DNA of 64,000 nt from RUG13615 sp040307715 (GTDB taxonomy: Bacteria; Bacillota; Clostridia; Peptostreptococcales; Anaerovoracaceae). Of this stretch, positions 63,552 to 64,000 are shown one piece after another. Where the stretch lies: assembly GCA_040307715.1 (NCBI GenBank), contig JAWRJC010000026.1:17346-81345 (forward strand). Reading direction: 5' to 3'. Position 1 is the first letter of the stretch, and the number at the start of each line of letters is the position of its first letter. The translations under genes and the position numbers were made by a program. The notes below the pieces were generated by a model. It did no database searches. It saw only the letters and a list, made by a program, of their open reading frames with translations, and was not told where the DNA came from.

Positions 63552-64000
63552 TCAGATTTTTTTGAGCGGTGCGATGTCCGCCGCCAGCTTTTTGAGACCT
63601 GCCTTATCGAACATCACGCTGACCACATTGCCGCTGACTTCGATGACCAGACCTTCGCCGAACTTATTGTGGAAGACCTTGTCCCCCGCCGCGAACGTTT
63701 CTTTGTGTTTGTTCTTATCGTGCACTTCGCGCTTGGCGTTCGCCACACGGTCGAACGGACGGTACGGCTCCGGTTTGGCGTAGCCGTCGATCCGGACAGA
63801 CCGTCCGTGCATGACATCCTCATGCTTTTTAAAGACCCCGTCCCCCGTAAGAAGTCTGGGATCCAGTTCCCGCAGGAAGGTGGATTCTCTCGTATAACTG
63901 CCCTTCCCGTACAGCGTACGGTAGGCGGCGCTCGTCAGGCACATCCGCTCCTTGGCGCGGGTTATGCCGACGTAGCAGCGACGCCGCTCCTCCTCCAGCC
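63552..64000 (-). CDS. pcrA: ATP-dependent DNA helicase PcrA (C-terminal part)
   Basis: About 149 C-terminal residues of a UvrD/PcrA helicase are inside the window; the rest lies beyond the edge. The upstream part reads LEEERRRCYVGITRAKERM, helicase motif VI. A basic linker leads to a C-terminal Tudor-like domain with GDKVFHNKFGEGLVIEV, which binds RNA polymerase in PcrA. pcrA followed by ligA is the usual Bacillota pair. Confidence 0.95.
   Translation of the reverse strand, partial: LEEERRRCYVGITRAKERMCLTSAAYRTLYGKGSYTRESTFLRELDPRLLTGDGVFKKHEDVMHGRSVRIDGYAKPEPYRPFDRVANAKREVHDKNKHKETFAAGDKVFHNKFGEGLVIEVSGNVVSVMFDKAGLKKLAADIAPLKKI

Overview
The window is a single chromosomal segment of roughly 58% G+C from a Bacillota of the class Clostridia. 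This is inferred from CodY, HslUV, a PASTA-domain Ser/Thr kinase with its PP2C phosphatase, QueH, a K+-type membrane pyrophosphatase, AsnA, the clostridial-type long urocanate hydratase, the gene order ffs-dnaX-ybaB-recR and pcrA-ligA, and frequent GGAGG ribosome sites and TTGACA/TATAAT promoters. A gut anaerobe related to Anaerovoracaceae or Lachnospiraceae is plausible, but the sequence alone does not settle the genus. No prophage, insertion sequence, integrase or CRISPR array was seen, and most of the window is dense housekeeping DNA.

Layout. 1-10558 (minus): a translation and replication-restart block, queH-asnA-priA-def-fmt-(YugP-like peptidase)-rsmB-prpC-prkC-rsgA. 10609-11532 (plus): a radical SAM protein. 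11582-13880 (minus): a 15-gene tRNA operon with a strong promoter, followed by tdk. 13979-23970 (minus): yraN-comM-dprA, topA-hslV-hslU, and codY-hflX-yigZ. 24068-29451: a Cof-type HAD phosphatase, then a divergent K+ uptake operon trkA-trkH-trkH. 29508-35500 (minus): secG-hppA-rnr and a secreted cell-wall hydrolase. 35612-42442: a complete histidine utilisation cluster, ftcD-fchA divergent from hutU-hutI-hutH, with an array of operator half-sites between them. 42480-48310 (minus): rpoN-gap-pgk-tpiA-eno. 48368-53000: trmL, a short homoserine dehydrogenase with a SEC-C protein, an XRE regulator coupled to a membrane protein that shares its C-terminal domain, and a flavin-oxidase-like protein. 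52209-56398 (minus): a six-gene translationally coupled operon (DUF5685, J-domain protein, membrane protein, nth, ProXp-ala-like deacylase, acyl-ACP thioesterase). 56470-57297: an apparently autoregulated FCD-type GntR regulator. 57318-64000 (minus): a lipoprotein, a site-2 protease, recR-ybaB-dnaX, the SRP RNA, ligA and the end of pcrA.

How parts work together. The hut genes convert histidine through urocanate, imidazolone propionate and formiminoglutamate to glutamate plus methenyl-THF and two NH3. The Trk system imports K+, and the pyrophosphatase has the sequence mark of K+-dependent enzymes. CodY, sigma-54, an FCD-GntR protein and an XRE protein are the local regulators. The most interesting signals are the hut operator array, a TrkH paralogue with a substituted selectivity filter, the shared-domain XRE/membrane pair, a cysteine-tailed J protein coupled to DUF5685, and a direct repeat of OmpR-family spacing before the secreted hydrolase.
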